The position numbers were made by a program, and so were the translations under genes. Positions 50,006 to 63,241 of a stretch of DNA of 64,000 bases are shown here, one piece after another (position 1 is the stretch's first letter; each line of letters starts with the position of its first letter). The notes beneath the pieces are model-generated. The model did not search any database, was not told the origin of the DNA, and saw only the letters and a program-made list of their open reading frames with translations. The DNA comes from Metallyticus violacea. Lineage: Eukaryota; Arthropoda; Insecta; Mantodea; Metallyticidae. The stretch covers positions 65,845,001-65,909,000 of the forward strand of contig CM060842.1 of the NCBI GenBank assembly GCA_030762175.1, in the 5' to 3' direction.

Positions 50006-50050
<45 letters not shown>
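50006..50050. repeat. (GA)n microsatellite
   Basis: About 22 GA units directly at the 5' limit of the Penelope-like element. The serine-leucine repeat frame on the minus strand is only this tract. Confidence 0.97.
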
Positions 50051-50054
<4 letters not shown>

Positions 50055-52106
50055 ACACCTTGACCTAATCTCTCTAGAGATTACAATGGGGTTGTTCTAC
50101 CTCTCCATGTGCAACAATGGAATTATATAACCAGGAGACAGCTAGCAGACTTAGGATAAGTAACTAAAGAAAGCATTCTGTGTATTGAAGTATACACCAT
50201 GAAAGTGACTTTCATCCTGAAGGATCTACAGCTGAAGTACCCGTTACCTCAATAAACAGATACGAGGAGGTGTTAAGAATAAGGTGAGAGAAAAAGAAGG
50301 GTGTCGATTGGGAACTTTGTGGAGCGTCTTCCATGACTGATAGAAGGTGGACAGATGCCTACTTCGAGATGATACATAGGTTCGTGCGTCTAGCGGCACA
50401 AGACTTTCACCACAAAATGTGTGCAGAGAAAAGATGGCAAAACCCCTGTGTATGAATTGTGTGCAGCGGTCTAAACATATAATTTAATTATTTTTGTATT
50501 TATGGCGCTTGCAAAGCAATGCATTACCTGATATAAATAACACGTGTTTCTGCTTGATCACACAAGTTGGCCTTTATTTATCGCAATTATACCAAATTAT
50601 ATGTCTATATTTTATAAAATTATGTGATTTAAGTTCTTAGCTAAAAAGGATTAATAGCGACTGTTGATGAACATACTTGTTATGAAGGCTGTCAGAAAAA
50701 TACATCGTAACTGCATTCAAGTGTAAAATCCCCAATTGTGCTGGTTTTCAATTCGTATAATTGATTTTGCCTACAGATGAGATTTGAGTTCACTACTGCA
50801 CACCCAAAGTTTAAATGGGAGTTAAAACAACAGAAGCATGTTGATTCCACTTCACTAAATTACCTATTCATAAAGCAGTTTCTTTCTTTTTTAACACATA
50901 AGCTTAATCCTCAAATTTCCTGGGATGCTAATGGAATGCTGTTTATGAGCCACCCATTCAAAAGTGCCAAACGATAATGGAAGATTATAATGCAAGCTCT
51001 CTGGAACAACTAAAGCTTTTAGCTTGCGAAAAAAAAATATTGACTGGGCAAGGAAAAAATGCCTTCTTTTATTATCGCATTCCACACAAGTGCAGAACAA
51101 ACTTGCAGATTTTGCGTAACAATTTCTGCCCTATCCAAAATATTCACTAGACTAGTTTCAACATTCGCTCAGATGTGGAGCGTTACTGAAAAAGGCGCGC
51201 ATTTAATTTCAAATACGTTGAAAAATAAAGTATTTATGATGCAAACGTTAAAAGTGGCTTCTTACCCACAAAATAGCATAACTTTTAATATGCGTATCAA
51301 TCAATCAACTATTTTACACAGTACTTAATAGATTAGTGTTATAAATTACACATATTCCAAATCGTCCCTTATTTCAAAGAAAAAAGTTCGCGAATGTCTC
51401 ACTAGAAGCAGCATGATAGAAGCGTTTCCTAAATCTCTGAATAATGTTATTACTATCGCAACGGTAGTAATTAGTGACTTTTAAAGGTATTTTGGAGGAA
51501 CAAAATTAAAATTTAAATGTATTACATTTTCTCTGTATACTATAAAGTTCTGTTTAAATTTCAATTTTTTGGCACTGAAATAACAAAGTATGTACTGGGG
51601 CATACGGAATCAGCAGTTATTGATTTTCTTCCAGCCTGACATGGTTCCAGGGCTGCCAACATGCAACTCATGCAAAAAAAATGAATATCACTAATTACCG
51701 ACTAGAATGTACCCCCCCCCCCAAAATAGCACTGAATGTTACAAAATACAGTTTTGGTTTAAATGTCTTGTTTTAAAGAACTATTTTTGTGTCTAAAAAG
51801 GTATAATTATACTCATTTTATAGTTGGTTTGCAAAATATTCAAATTGCTGCCGTTCATTGTTATTCCAGTCTGAATCTTGAATATTTTATATTATTACTT
51901 TATACATTTTAATGTTATCTTATTTCTAGGTCTTGAATTTTGTTATAAATATTATCGCTTTAGAATATAATAAGCTCTTGCAAATATACGCAACGTTAAT
52001 AAAAGTACCAATGTACACTCTTGTTTAAGGGTTTCAACACTTGTATCTCTACATATTTTTAAAATACTGTGCTAAGATATAGGGAGGAAAAACGATAAAA
52101 GCATAC

Positions 52107-52269
52107 CTCTGAAATCCATCCACTGCCGCAAAAGTTCAATGGGAGGCTGGGCACCATATGCATCTGGAGCTGGCATGTTGAGGTCATCAATAAAAAACAC
52201 TTGCTTCTTGAGTAGTGGCGGACCGAAGACGCCTTTGCGTCGCTTGTCCAACTTAGAGTCAAGCAAGTC
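52107..52269 (-). CDS. Axonemal dynein heavy chain, exon with AAA3 Walker B
   Basis: This is the second visible exon of the dynein heavy chain, 163 bp. It begins after a TTTGTTTAG acceptor with [19 protein letters not shown], reaches the Walker B stretch [10 protein letters not shown], and continues [15 protein letters not shown] to an AGAG/GTATGC donor (intron from 52106). The sequences [14 protein letters not shown] and [15 protein letters not shown] are near-invariant in axonemal dynein AAA3 modules. The two acidic residues of Walker B that coordinate magnesium and activate water are present. The exon starts in phase 0, matching the upstream exon, and leaves one base (G) that completes a glycine codon with the GA opening of the exon at 19862. 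No stop or frameshift interrupts it, so the gene looks intact here. Confidence 0.95.
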
Positions 52270-54397
52270 CTAAACAAACAATCTTTAGTTACACACACAT
52301 AAAAGAAAATTAAAAATAAACTTTACGTTAATGTGGTAAAAGAATCCATATAAGGCGGAATATATGAGCATGTTTTATTTGAAACATTTGTTTATTATAA
52401 TTATTTTAAATTGTGGATTTTTGAATATAAGATAATTTAAGCAAAGATTTGTTATAGTTTAGAAATTTCAAACTTCAGTAGCAAATTATGGAGTGATTTT
52501 TAAGTACGGCTCATATGATCATCATAGATGACATACGATTAAGAAACGCTTTTCAAATCATATCATATATTTATTTAGCTTCTGGAATTCTTATGTGAAT
52601 TTTCTTATTTTCTCTCAATTAAGTCACCCACACACATTGTATTGATATATCAATGTCGACAAACAAGGGATGACTAACTTTTTACAAACACTGTAGTTTG
52701 AACTCATTGATCTGGAGATAACAGATTCAATAAGGAGATAGAGGCAAATGTAAAAAAGTCTTCTATTACAGCGACTCAGGATGAACATGAGTTACATGAA
52801 AGGGCTTAAGAAGAAGGTCTTTGTTGTTACTGTGTTCTAATTTTAAAGAGGTATCGCAATCTAGTAGAGGTTTGTGTTATTCTGTGCTACTGGAAAATCC
52901 CCATAATAAATTTCTTTGATTTTTCCATAGAAATGACATTACTGCGAAAAATATTTTTTCGCAAAGTAATAGTTCGTGGTTGCAATAAAATAAAAATTGT
53001 AAGCAGTCATATCATTACGTGTTGTTCTTTAATCTCACTCTGTGTATTTCAATACTTTTGGTTGTATAAAATTTCACATTTTACCTTAAAACTATTCTTA
53101 GGTTTTTTAAGTTTTTGTTGAAACGTTAAACAAAGAATATACGAACTTTGCCCAGGGGTAGACATGAGTTTATGGTCTTGTTGACTACAAAGAATTCTTT
53201 GTTTTTCTCTACGTGGAATTCTTCTATTAAGTTTTGCGTATAACAAGATGTGCTAAAAAATTAAATTGAAAAAGGTGTCATTATGTTAACACTAAGCAGG
53301 TTAAGGAAAAGGGTAGAGGCTCAAAGAATTCAAAGAACGTAGATGGTTTCTATTATCTAACAGGCAATCTTCTTGCACTGTCTTTTGAATTAACATTGAT
53401 TTCCCTGCAGGACATTGATTTAAGTCCATTAAAATCCCTTATTTTACCTTAGATGCCAATTGTTTGCTAGAAAATTGTTGTTCTGCAGGGAAATCCACCT
53501 TCATTTAAAAGACGGTTTAGAACGGCCACCTGTCATATGGCGGAAGAATTTCATATAAAATAGCATTGGACACTATGACATGGTTATTGAATTTAACATT
53601 TAAAATAATTCAAACCATAGAAAGTTCAAAATATAAAGTACAATAAGCACAGACTGAAAAGTGTGAGAAAGACAAATCTTTTCTGAGTGAAACAGTAACA
53701 TACAAATATATAATGAAAGCGAAAATATGCTGAGGCAAGATATCAAAATTAAAATGGCGCTCTACTATTACACAAAACAATAATATAGAAATATGTGGAT
53801 GCTACACAGTATTAATATTTGATTTTTTTTTTAAACTTTATTACACAACATTTTTTCAGAAGCTTCAATATTATTCCCAGAACTGCACCTATTTGTAACA
53901 TAAACATTTATCTATGTGTGTGTGCGCGCGCTTATAATCTTGCTAAAGCACAGCAATGAAGGAACATACAAAGCTCGCGTGTAGTGGAAAATACCTAATA
54001 AAAACGAAAAAGGAAACTTAATATTCCTTTGCAAAAAGGGAACCTAAGTTGGCGAATATAAACACCGATGAAAATGTTCAACAATGAATGAAGATAAGCT
54101 GTTCTTGTAAACTGACTGCCGCTTCAGAGTTGTGTGCATTTATTCCAGTCCAAATTAAATACGAGCAGAAAACCACTTCAAGTCATATCATGCACATATC
54201 TGTAACGTAATCATACATTGCTGTTATAATTTTGTGCAGACGATGAATAATTAGCTTACAAACAAAGGATAGAGCATTATGAATATCGCCACTTTTCACA
54301 AGAGTATTTTGTTGAAAATATTTATTTTTCCAGTTATTACATTTTGGGAATCAGTAACAGAGAGACGTAAAAAGCGGGGATAACGCTATTTAAATGC

Positions 54398-54612
54398 AGG
54401 AAGGGATATCAAACTAGGTTAGATAAACCAACATACTATGGTAGAAACGATCATAATTTTAAAATAAATTGTAGGAAACAAAGAACAGATGTAAGGAAAT
54501 ACACTTTCGTAAATAAAACCATAAATAACTGGAATGAATTACCTGTAGTTGTCTTTGAGGATTCGCCTTTCTATGACAAGATTTAAAAGTAACCTACAAT
54601 TGTATGCGTAGA
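54398..54612 (+). pseudogene. LINE C-terminal fragment
   Basis: The plus frame reads RKGYQTRLDKPTYYGRNDHN, then FKINCRKQRTDVRKYTFVNK and TINNWNELPVVVFEDSPF. After a single-base shift it continues TRFKSNLQLYA and a stop. The pattern of R(T)DVRKYxFxNRxxxxWNxLP followed by a short FK..L tail is the usual C-terminus of many insect and invertebrate LINE reverse transcriptases. No reverse-transcriptase core is seen 5' of it, so it is a truncated insertion. The 3' limit of the element is unknown. Confidence 0.7.
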
Positions 54613-57031
54613 AATATTTTGATATAAGTAGATATGAATGTAATTAGTGTTCAAATTTAAGTTTTTTCCAGGCTACTTTAAATACTGTTTAGCTCCTTAT
54701 TGGATTTAATAGATTACCTTTGCACAACTTGCTTACATTAGTATTCAAGCTTATACGTATATAGACCTAAATTTGTTATAAATCTTGAAGCGGAAAATAT
54801 CCAATTTAAGGCCCTAAATACTCATTGATTGCAGTTTTTCAATCATATTAATTTAATAAGTTCATTTTCATATGTTTTTATATATTACGTAAAGGATGCT
54901 CAATATAAAGTCATAAACATTTAATGGTAATAGCTATTTAGCTAAGTGAATTTAAGAGATCCATTTAATTATGTTATTACGTACGATAAAGGCTATAATA
55001 TTTGTTTTAAAATTCAAAACATTCATTGATAATATGTTTTTAATCATATTAATTTCATAAGTTTATTTGCACATGATTTTATGTTACGTAAGGGCTTTAA
55101 TTTTCAAAACAAAAAATAACAAATATTCGTTGGTAATATGTTTTAAATCATATAAATCTAGTAAGTTCATTTGTATAGATTTCATGTATCAAATAAGGGC
55201 TATTACAATGTATGTATTAATGTTTGTTTGTTAGCCTTTATGACAATACTTAATTTAATAAATGTAACCATTCAAAGGACCACACGCATAGCCAAGAATA
55301 GAAAAGATAAACTACAGATAAAAATTGTAATATTAAGAGAAATAGCCAATGGCAAGCTTAATTACATAAATAATGTGTACCACGAATGAAACACGAGACA
55401 GACAGCTTTGTTGAGACTAAATAGAAAATAACGAATCTCATTCGTTTAGTTTACGTATATTGAAAATAATGCATTGTAATGAATAGTATTATTATAGTCC
55501 ATTGTAATAAGTGACAGTTTATATTTCAAAATATTTAGTTAGTTATGCTTTGTATTCTGTAGAGAGAAGTTGTACTTTATATTCTATTAGAAGAAATCGT
55601 GGTTTGTACTCCGTAAAGAGAAGCTGCATTTAAATTACATAAAGATAAGTGGCGATTAATATTTCGTAGGAATAATTTACAAATTATAGTTGTGGTAAAT
55701 AATAAGTCACGAGTTCGAATTGGTATCCGTATAGGAATATATTATACGATTATAGCAGGAAAAAGACAAAATAAGGCATGTTAAATATATATATACACTC
55801 TCATTTCTGGTTTCATCTGTTTCCATGCATAACGTAACCTTCGATACTCAATATTTACTTTTATCACCGTCACTTGTCTTCTTGCCATAGAAGGACTCCA
55901 CGAGTTCGAAATATAGCGATCTCAAGTGTGACTTTTTCTTAGTGTTTTATCCTTATCTACTATTATAAATACTGTTAATTTGTTACATTGTTAATTGTGT
56001 TACTTTATTTACTTTATTTTTATTTTTCCTATATTATATATATTAGTCATAAAGAGAATTTACATTGAGTATAAAATCAAATCAAATAGATCATCGTTGG
56101 TATAATCAACCACGAAAGGAACATTGCTATTAAAGCACAGTTGTCGGGAGAGAAATATAAATTCTCACGTCTATCTCGAGTTCAGTTCACATCTAATAAC
56201 ATTATCAGAGCACATTTTAATCGCACAACACACTTATGTGAGTTAACAACAAGATATTAATAAACTCCGTTGATTACTATGTGTTGTGATTTTGTTATAC
56301 TTAAAGTAACACTCCTTTCACCCCAGAAGTATCAACCAGAAAAATCCAGCTATAATACCAAACAATGAGTTAGTCGTGCATATTGTGGTGGTAGTTGGGA
56401 ACAACGTTTACTATGACATACCTAGATACCGTTGCACCATTGGTATCCGCTAAAGTTAATAATTTTATAAATGTATTGAATTAAGTTGGCATGCATTTAA
56501 TTAGAGTGAAAGTTGTTAACTAAATTTAAACGCTTTTAGTTAGGTGAAACGTATTTAATTAAGCTAATATATGTATAATTAGTTGACATGTATTTCATTA
56601 GTTTGGCGTATTTAAGTAGGTTAATGTATATCTACCTAGAATGACATGTTTTAGGTAGGTGAAATATCTTTTATTAAGTTATCTGGCATGTAAATATGTG
56701 TAAAATTAATTCAACATGATTTTAAATTAGATTTATTCATTTAATTCTAGGTTGGCAGGCATTTAAGCATTTGTAAGCAGTTTGCTGTAAATAATCATTG
56801 CATTTTAATTATTATTCACTGCCACCAGGTGTAACTCAATCGCAGTTAATGAATACAAATATTTCATTTTTCTCCTTAAGCTATCTAACGTATGGCATTT
56901 TCACAGAGGCTGTCATGACAGTTAATGAGCAAATTCCTTGTTACTACAAAATATAGCCTTACGAACATAGAATTTGCTTTTGACAAGGATCATGTGAAAG
57001 AATACAGACTGAGGGCCCTCAACCATTTAGC

Positions 57032-57141
57032 GGAACCGAACCGAATCGAATCAAACTGAAATCAAGCGAAACGCCTTTCGCCGCTCCCATGTAATAGAAT
57101 CGAATAAAATCGAATCTAATCGATTCAAACGAAACGAAACG
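57032..57141. repeat. Degenerate GAATC/GAAAC pentamer-rich tract
   Basis: Repeated ACCGAA, GAATCGAAT and GAAACGAAAC units flank a short non-repeated centre, CCTTTCGCCGCTCCCATGT. It is too imperfect for an ordinary microsatellite. Confidence 0.6.
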
Positions 57142-57733
57142 TAAGAGTACTTATGGCACGTGAAAGAGGATCACACAATAACAAATAGCAGCTAAAAGAA
57201 ACCCACACTAGTTGACGATATTCACTAACGAGAGATGTGGAATGTCGCAAGGTTTTAAATTCTTGCTGTGAGACCAAGAAATTGCATTTCAATATTTGCA
57301 TCCCAAAATTGAAACGAAAATAATGAGTTCATGACATTTTTCAACAAGAGATATGCATGGCGAGTTTCGCAAGCTTGTTTATTTGCTTATTTTATCTCAA
57401 ACACTATTACGGTATTGCAGTAATATTTATTACATTTATTATACAGCTGTGGATAGTTCTGAAGCAGAGCTGTTAATCCTCCTTTCGTTCATTCTTTAAC
57501 GTTTATATTTTAATGTGCCATATTGCAGTCTAACCTCCAATAAGCAAATTATTATGCTATTTTTAGATCGCACTATCAAATACATGTTTGCTTCGAAAAC
57601 TCACGATCTGAATCAATGAAGAAATAATTAAATTTCCGCCAAACGATGTGTCCGATTACTAGCGAAGATTCACGAAAGCTCTTAACATAAATTTAATTAC
57701 GGAAGCGGAGAAATATTCTTGGTGGATGACTTG

Positions 57734-57760
57734 TTTTTTTTTTTTTTTTTTTTTTTTTTT
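57734..57760. repeat. Poly-T tract
   Basis: A run of about 27 T. It may be the tail of a minus-strand retroelement, but no body is recognisable. Confidence 0.95.
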
Positions 57761-57987
57761 ATTTATAAAGAATCTGCTATTTCCACCCCTGGCGATTTCT
57801 GCTGTTCCCTTGAACACACGTTAAAAGAAAATTTCTCCTCGGTGTGTTTATCCATAGGGGCAGCGGGCTTTAAACAGCTGACTCATCATGTTCTGTTTAC
57901 TTGTGAGGAACCAGAACATTGAAACCAGTGCAGACAGGCGTGTATTGCCACCAACGGTTATAAATCGATGTAGAAAATCGGTGATTG

Positions 57988-58273
57988 TTGATTGATTTGT
58001 TTTATTCAGCGACGTTCTATAACAGCTCAGGTCACCAGCATCCCATTCAATACAGGGCGTGAAACGGCCGACAAATTTTGCTCAGAGGCCTCTTCTTTCA
58101 AGCTTAAGGTTCTTTTTCGTGCCTAAATGTGCGGCACAGGACCCACGGCTTTACTTCCCTTCCGAAGGAAGCCATACTTAGAATTTTTACGCCCGAAAAA
58201 AATCGCGGGTTTGAACCCGCGATCTTAGGTTTAGAAGGCAAGTATGGTTACCACTACACCACCAGGACCGACT
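57988..58273 (-). repeat. tRNA-derived SINE, family S2, full copy
   Basis: On the minus strand the head reads GTCCTGGTGGTGTAGTGGTA with B-box-like GGGTTCAAACCC, the best preserved S2 promoter in the window. The tail lies at TGATTGATTTGTTTTATTC. Confidence 0.94.
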
Positions 58274-59884
58274 GAGAGAGAGAAAATTTGCGAATTCAGA
58301 CACTCTTGGGAAGCTTGCACTCGAAACCTTTTCATATACCAAAAGAGTTGAAAGAAGTTGATTAGTTGAAACTTAATTTGAACACCTAGATTGTCAGTTA
58401 TCGTGCAATTCTCCAATTTCATTTTTGCACTTATCAACTTGGAAAGTTAACTTAAATGTTTATGTTTAACGTTCTTTGTGTATAATGTTGGTACATATCC
58501 AAGACCCAATGTTTATAACTTCATTGTGTTGGGTTTGTAGAAGTAATCATAAATAAAACACCCGTTGTGCAATAGAATTATTACGCCTAGTATTTTCCAT
58601 TTAGTGTTCTTAACAGGCATTACACTTGGATTAGACATGTATTTTCCCTTTCACTGCTTAAACGACACTGGCTGAGTGTGTGAAAGTAAAGGCTAATGGA
58701 ACAGTTCGGTAAATACCATCCGCCCGTCCTGAATCGTGTTATTCGGCTGACTTTGAGCGATTACTTATCCGCCAATGTGGTCCCCCGCAGCTGCTTAGGT
58801 CATTAGATAATTTGATAGTGCGATATTTTTACTAAATAATTGGATAAATAGATTCTATCATATGCCAATATATGAAATCCCTCTCCACTTGGTTTATTGG
58901 CAACAGTGAGTTTCTTACATATATTTAAAGTCAAGATCTGCCATTGAATATAATATCAAAACTAGGAGTTTCCAAAACCACCTTAAGCACAATCTTAATA
59001 GGAAAGCCTAATGAGATTAACGCCATAGGCAACCTTTAGTAATCTCGGTTTCCATCTTACCCAAAAGAAAGTTTGATTACTCTAATTGCAAGAGTTTTTC
59101 TCTCTAAACTTTCTAGAAACAGTTAATTCATTTTAGCCTCTCTTTCCAGAGTGTCCCCTGCTAAAATTAAAAATACATCTATAAAAAGTACATGCTCTGT
59201 AATGCATTAGGGTGCATTCTCTATTTCTTTTCTTTCTGTTTCGTTTTGTGCGCCTTTATCTACTTTATAGCATATGGGTTTTAAAGCGATTTGCTGTGTG
59301 GCTTAATTACTTTTCTACCTTATCTAATTAGTGTGTGCAGAGATATTGAGCAACTTTACACCAAGCTTACAATAAAAAGGTTGGTGATTTGTATTCTAAG
59401 ATGCCTATTATTGCCACATATGTTGCATACGATTTTCAAAAGTACACATTTTACATAAGAGCACTCATTTAATTTTGTAATTTCGCCTTTTCTCAATGAA
59501 TACATTGAGATAAAAATCAAATGCTTTCAAAAGTCATAATTTTGAATAAAAAGGAGAGCTTATTAAATTACAATCAGCACAGACTTATGTCGTAGTTATA
59601 TAACAGTTACTCAAAATTAGTATTAATTAATATTTTGCCCATATGCATTACAACATAGAATGTATTACAACAACTACTCCTAATTTTCTGATGCAATAGA
59701 GGACATGAAATATACATATTTTCTTAATAAAGTAATGTCCAAAAAGTGTTCTTTTTCAAGTAATAGTGGTATGAAAGAAATAATTAATGAACCCCATCTT
59801 GAAAGTTATCTTATTTATTTTATACGATTACACAGTAACTATTATATAATACCAGATATTAAGAAAACAGTAATGACAAACTAT

Positions 59885-61760
59885 AGGAACTGTTCAAAAT
59901 TGCGACCGCCATTGTTGACAAACAAAGAATAACGCTGTATAATTGAATGGCGAATCTTTTGACAATAAGATCGTCAAAAGCAAGACTAATTCTAGCAAAT
60001 AATTCTTTAGCTCCTCGATGGGTGTTTTATGACCCCAAACACAGAAATCGTCTGGAGTCAAGTCTGAGGAATGTGCCGGCCTAGCAACTGGACCTGTTCT
60101 CCCTATCCATCGATTCGGAAAATGTGCATTTAAATAATTTCGACAATTTAAGTTGAAATGTGCGGCTGCACCGTCAAGATATCCTGTTTCCCCGAATATT
60201 AATCGGGACATCTTCAAGTAACATCGGAAGCATTTCCGCAAGGAAAATGTCATAAAAATTAATTCAATCATGCAGGCAATAACATATGGCCCCGCTAGAA
60301 AGTTATCAACAAATCCAATCCAAATATTTACAGAAAACTTCCATTGATTGCGGAGGTCACTCCAAATTTGACTGTTGTGTATGTTAAAAAAGCCTTCTCT
60401 TGCAAAACATGACTCATCTGCCCATAATATGCTTCTAACAAATTCAGGCTGTTGTCTGTTAGGATAGTCATCTGGGATTAAGTTTGTACTTTTTGGATAG
60501 GAAACGGATGCTTTTCATACTCACTTACGATTCTCCATAACACTTGTGACTGGTATTCGTGGATTCTTTTCAGGCTTCTGCAAAACCTCATCTTCAATGT
60601 TCTCACAGCTCGATTCGCTCCTGAATTTACTTTCTTTACCTGAAACTACCCTTAATGTCCAAAAGATGTTGTATGTCAAGGAATATGGCGCTGAGGGTAT
60701 TGCTCCTCACATATTCGCTTTGCCAAATTAGCATTGCCATAAGCTGCTCCAAATGCCTTATGCATGTTTGCAAATTCAATCGTATACCGATGCATTTTAA
60801 TACTTGGAAATAAAATAAAAAAAAAAAAATCTCATAGAAGATATTTTGACATACAAAAAATAACTTCAATTGTTTATTATTTCCATGGCAACAAGATTAG
60901 CTGAAACATAAATGCAGCCTAAAGGGAGTGATGAGCTCTGTCTTTTATTATGAAAACGAATCATTTACGGACATTACTTTATTATGAAAAATGTTCATTT
61001 TAGGTCCTCTTATCACATAGAAAATTAGTAATATTCTTATACACCATATGTAACTATATTATTGCACAGTACATAGGTCGGGTTACATGAATAATTCTTT
61101 TCATGTTGTATACATTTCTCTGTGCAGCCGGAAGTTAATGGGCAACGGCCTCACCAATTGCCGAAGGAAATTATGTCGAGCGCGATTTTTTTTTGTTTCT
61201 TTCGTTATTGTTTAATATTGTAATAGCCATCAAAGTCCCGCTATGCGCTGTGAGAGTGCCTAAATCCTTTAGTAAATTCTTTGAGATACTTGCCACAAAT
61301 TATCCCCTCGAACATTGTAAACTGCCTCCCGGTTATTTTGATACAGTGCCTTTATCGACTTTATTTCAGGTATAACAGCAGTAGCTATATAAAGAAAATG
61401 CAACAGCTGAGTGGCTTCATGCGCACTGCCGACAGATACACCAACTTGTTGCATTATTCGTGATGTATACTTTCGATGAGAAGTTTCCAATCGATAGCCT
61501 ATTTCATCAAGCTTCTTCTGTGTTAAAAGCCGAAATTTTGCTCTTGGTTTCTTTTCAATGAAAACGCCTAGAGTTCAAAATTTGATCACCAATCTGAAAA
61601 TTTCACTTCCCGGTGGAGATGTTACTAGTGGATATTTAACACAAAATTCGGTTATTACAGTATTTGTACGATTTCTTTTGCATGCTACTGAAAGAGTTGG
61701 CATGATAAACAGACTGAGAAAGAGCAATTGCCTGCGTCAGCGGACTTAGCGGGAATCGCG
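59885..61760 (-). pseudogene. Tc1-like transposase fossil, nearly full layout
   Basis: Reading on the minus strand, the N-terminal part at about 61700-61560 gives TEFCVKYPLVTSPPGSEIFR. The next, at 61490-61390, is LETSHRKYTSRIMQQVGVSV followed by GSAHEATQLLHF, a helix-turn-helix with the SPRKS..RLAQ..GVS pattern. The catalytic part begins near 60450 with FVRSILWADESCFAREGFFN (first catalytic D), then WKFSVNIWIGF and LAGPYVI. It continues with YLDGAAAHFNLNCRNYLNAH (second D), FPNRWIGRTGPVARPA and SSDLTPDDFCVWGHK (third). All three acidic positions are still visible, but the reading frame is broken several times. About 800 bp between 60480 and 61270 does not match well and may include an insertion. 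Terminal repeats were not identified. Confidence 0.78.
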
Positions 61761-62494
61761 CGTTCACTGAAGGAAAACCCGATTTCCACTAGTGTATACA
61801 ACTCCGATTGTATAAAGGAATGAGGGCACAGTATAACATTACAGTACTTAATGAATAAAGAAAAGCATTAATATATTGATTCCATCATTCTGAACTCCCT
61901 TATCTCTAAACAAAACTATTCTTTTAAAAATTCTTCATTTGTCTGCTCAGAGTTAATTACCAGTAGGTTCTTGTTTCCTACAGAAGGGAAATATCCATCA
62001 ATGTTAGCTTATTACAAGCTGTAGGGCTGTAGCTGAGAAAAATGTAGCGATATAGTTTTTTACCATTAGGAAGCAAATAGGAAGGAAACGAAAATTCATA
62101 AGAAAATAGACGCAACAGTTGATCCTGAGAGTTACGGAGAAGTTGTAATGGGGGACGGAAAAATAAACAATCTGGTCTGGAGAAGGAAGCTACTGCGCTG
62201 TGACAGTTGAAGCGGATATCTCGCAGCGTGTCTCAGAAATCTGAGAACGACATCCTCCTGTTGATGTCTGAAGCTTTCACTTTGGTAAAGGTGCTAGAGA
62301 AAAATCCCCAGGATGTGGCCACTAAAATACCTCAACAATAAGGAAGAACAATAGTAAAATTTCACAACGTTCAACGATAAGCAAAAGAAGTGAGTTGTTT
62401 TTATTGTTGCGCACGCTTCCATGACAACGTCTCATAACGGGAGAGAATTTCAAGGGTCTAAATAAGACATAATATATATTGGTCCTTTATTACG

Positions 62495-63085
62495 TCTAAA
62501 AACTTTCGCAGCCTTTGGTGTTAGTTTATGACAGACTTTGCTATGACGATACAAACTTATTTGCCGCGTGTGAAACTTATAGATGAGTGCCGCGGGCATA
62601 AAACTGAAAAGTCGAACTTATTATAAGTACCTACCACGAGCTGCTTCTGCGATCTGAGTGTATCTAGCCGCGTATGAAACTTTGACTTCCTCTTGAGCAA
62701 TGAGCAAATGTGAGCTGAATGAGGAAATGTGTCTCGCGGTGTATAGAAGTTAAGACTATATAGAATTGCTTCTGCGAACTGAGTGCCCCAGTGGAGCGAC
62801 CACCTCCCTTGTATATTAAATTCAAATCAAAAATCGTTGATCTTAACTATGACAGCGGAGTCACAAAGGCACGCACAAACTTCGAGCCTATCTTTAAAAC
62901 TTCAAACATACATTTTCCATTGGCTGGTTTAAATTCCTATGCCAGACAAGCCATCCTCTGTTTTTTGAAAGTTTTAAAACATTCGTCAGTACCGGCCAGT
63001 TTAAAGGGTAAATGGTACCATGCCTTTCGGGGTCAGAGCTCTTTAACGAGTTTAAAAAATTCTTGAGTTTATTGACTTTGCTACA
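62495..63085 (+). repeat. Unclassified repeat R4, copy b
   Basis: Second copy of the repeat at 28055-28850, same orientation, about 200 bp shorter. It starts ACTTTCGCAGCCTTTGGTGT, has fewer central units (GAGCTGCTTCTGCGATCTGA, GAATTGCTTCTGCGAACTGA), and ends with the conserved right part from GAGCCTATCTTTAAAAC to TTGAGTTTATTGAC. Confidence 0.7.
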
Positions 63086-63196
63086 ATAGCTATGCATCAT
63101 AATAGCTCATAAAAGAGAGAGAAGAAGGTAAGAAAGAGAAACATACCTTCATATATAGATCGCGGACAAGAAGATATGCGTAAGAACGGTACAATC

Positions 63197-63197
<1 letters not shown>

Positions 63198-63240
<43 letters not shown>

Positions 63241-63241
63241 T
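63198..63241. repeat. (AAT)n microsatellite
   Basis: About 14 perfect AAT units, some 110 bp after the R4 repeat and 325 bp from the dynein exon. Confidence 0.97.

Larger units (their letters stand above)
19863..52106 (-). other. Dynein intron, 32,244 bp
   Basis: This very large phase 1 intron has a minus-strand GTATGC donor and a TTGGTTTCAG acceptor. Its contents, listed separately, are almost all mobile-element remnants and microsatellites. I see nothing identifiable in 19880-21460, 23750-24530, 24830-26910, 30470-31740, 32030-33290, 34580-35400, 37540-38080, 38480-40180, 40920-41420, 42410-43670, 43740-47200 and 50060-52100. Short open frames in those stretches have no recognised similarity. 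Confidence 0.88.

Noticed and set aside
50140..50460. Possible protein segment RRWTDAYFEMIHRFVRL 5' of the Penelope-like element
   Set aside because: Too short and not matched to any known part of such elements; it could not be tied to a feature.
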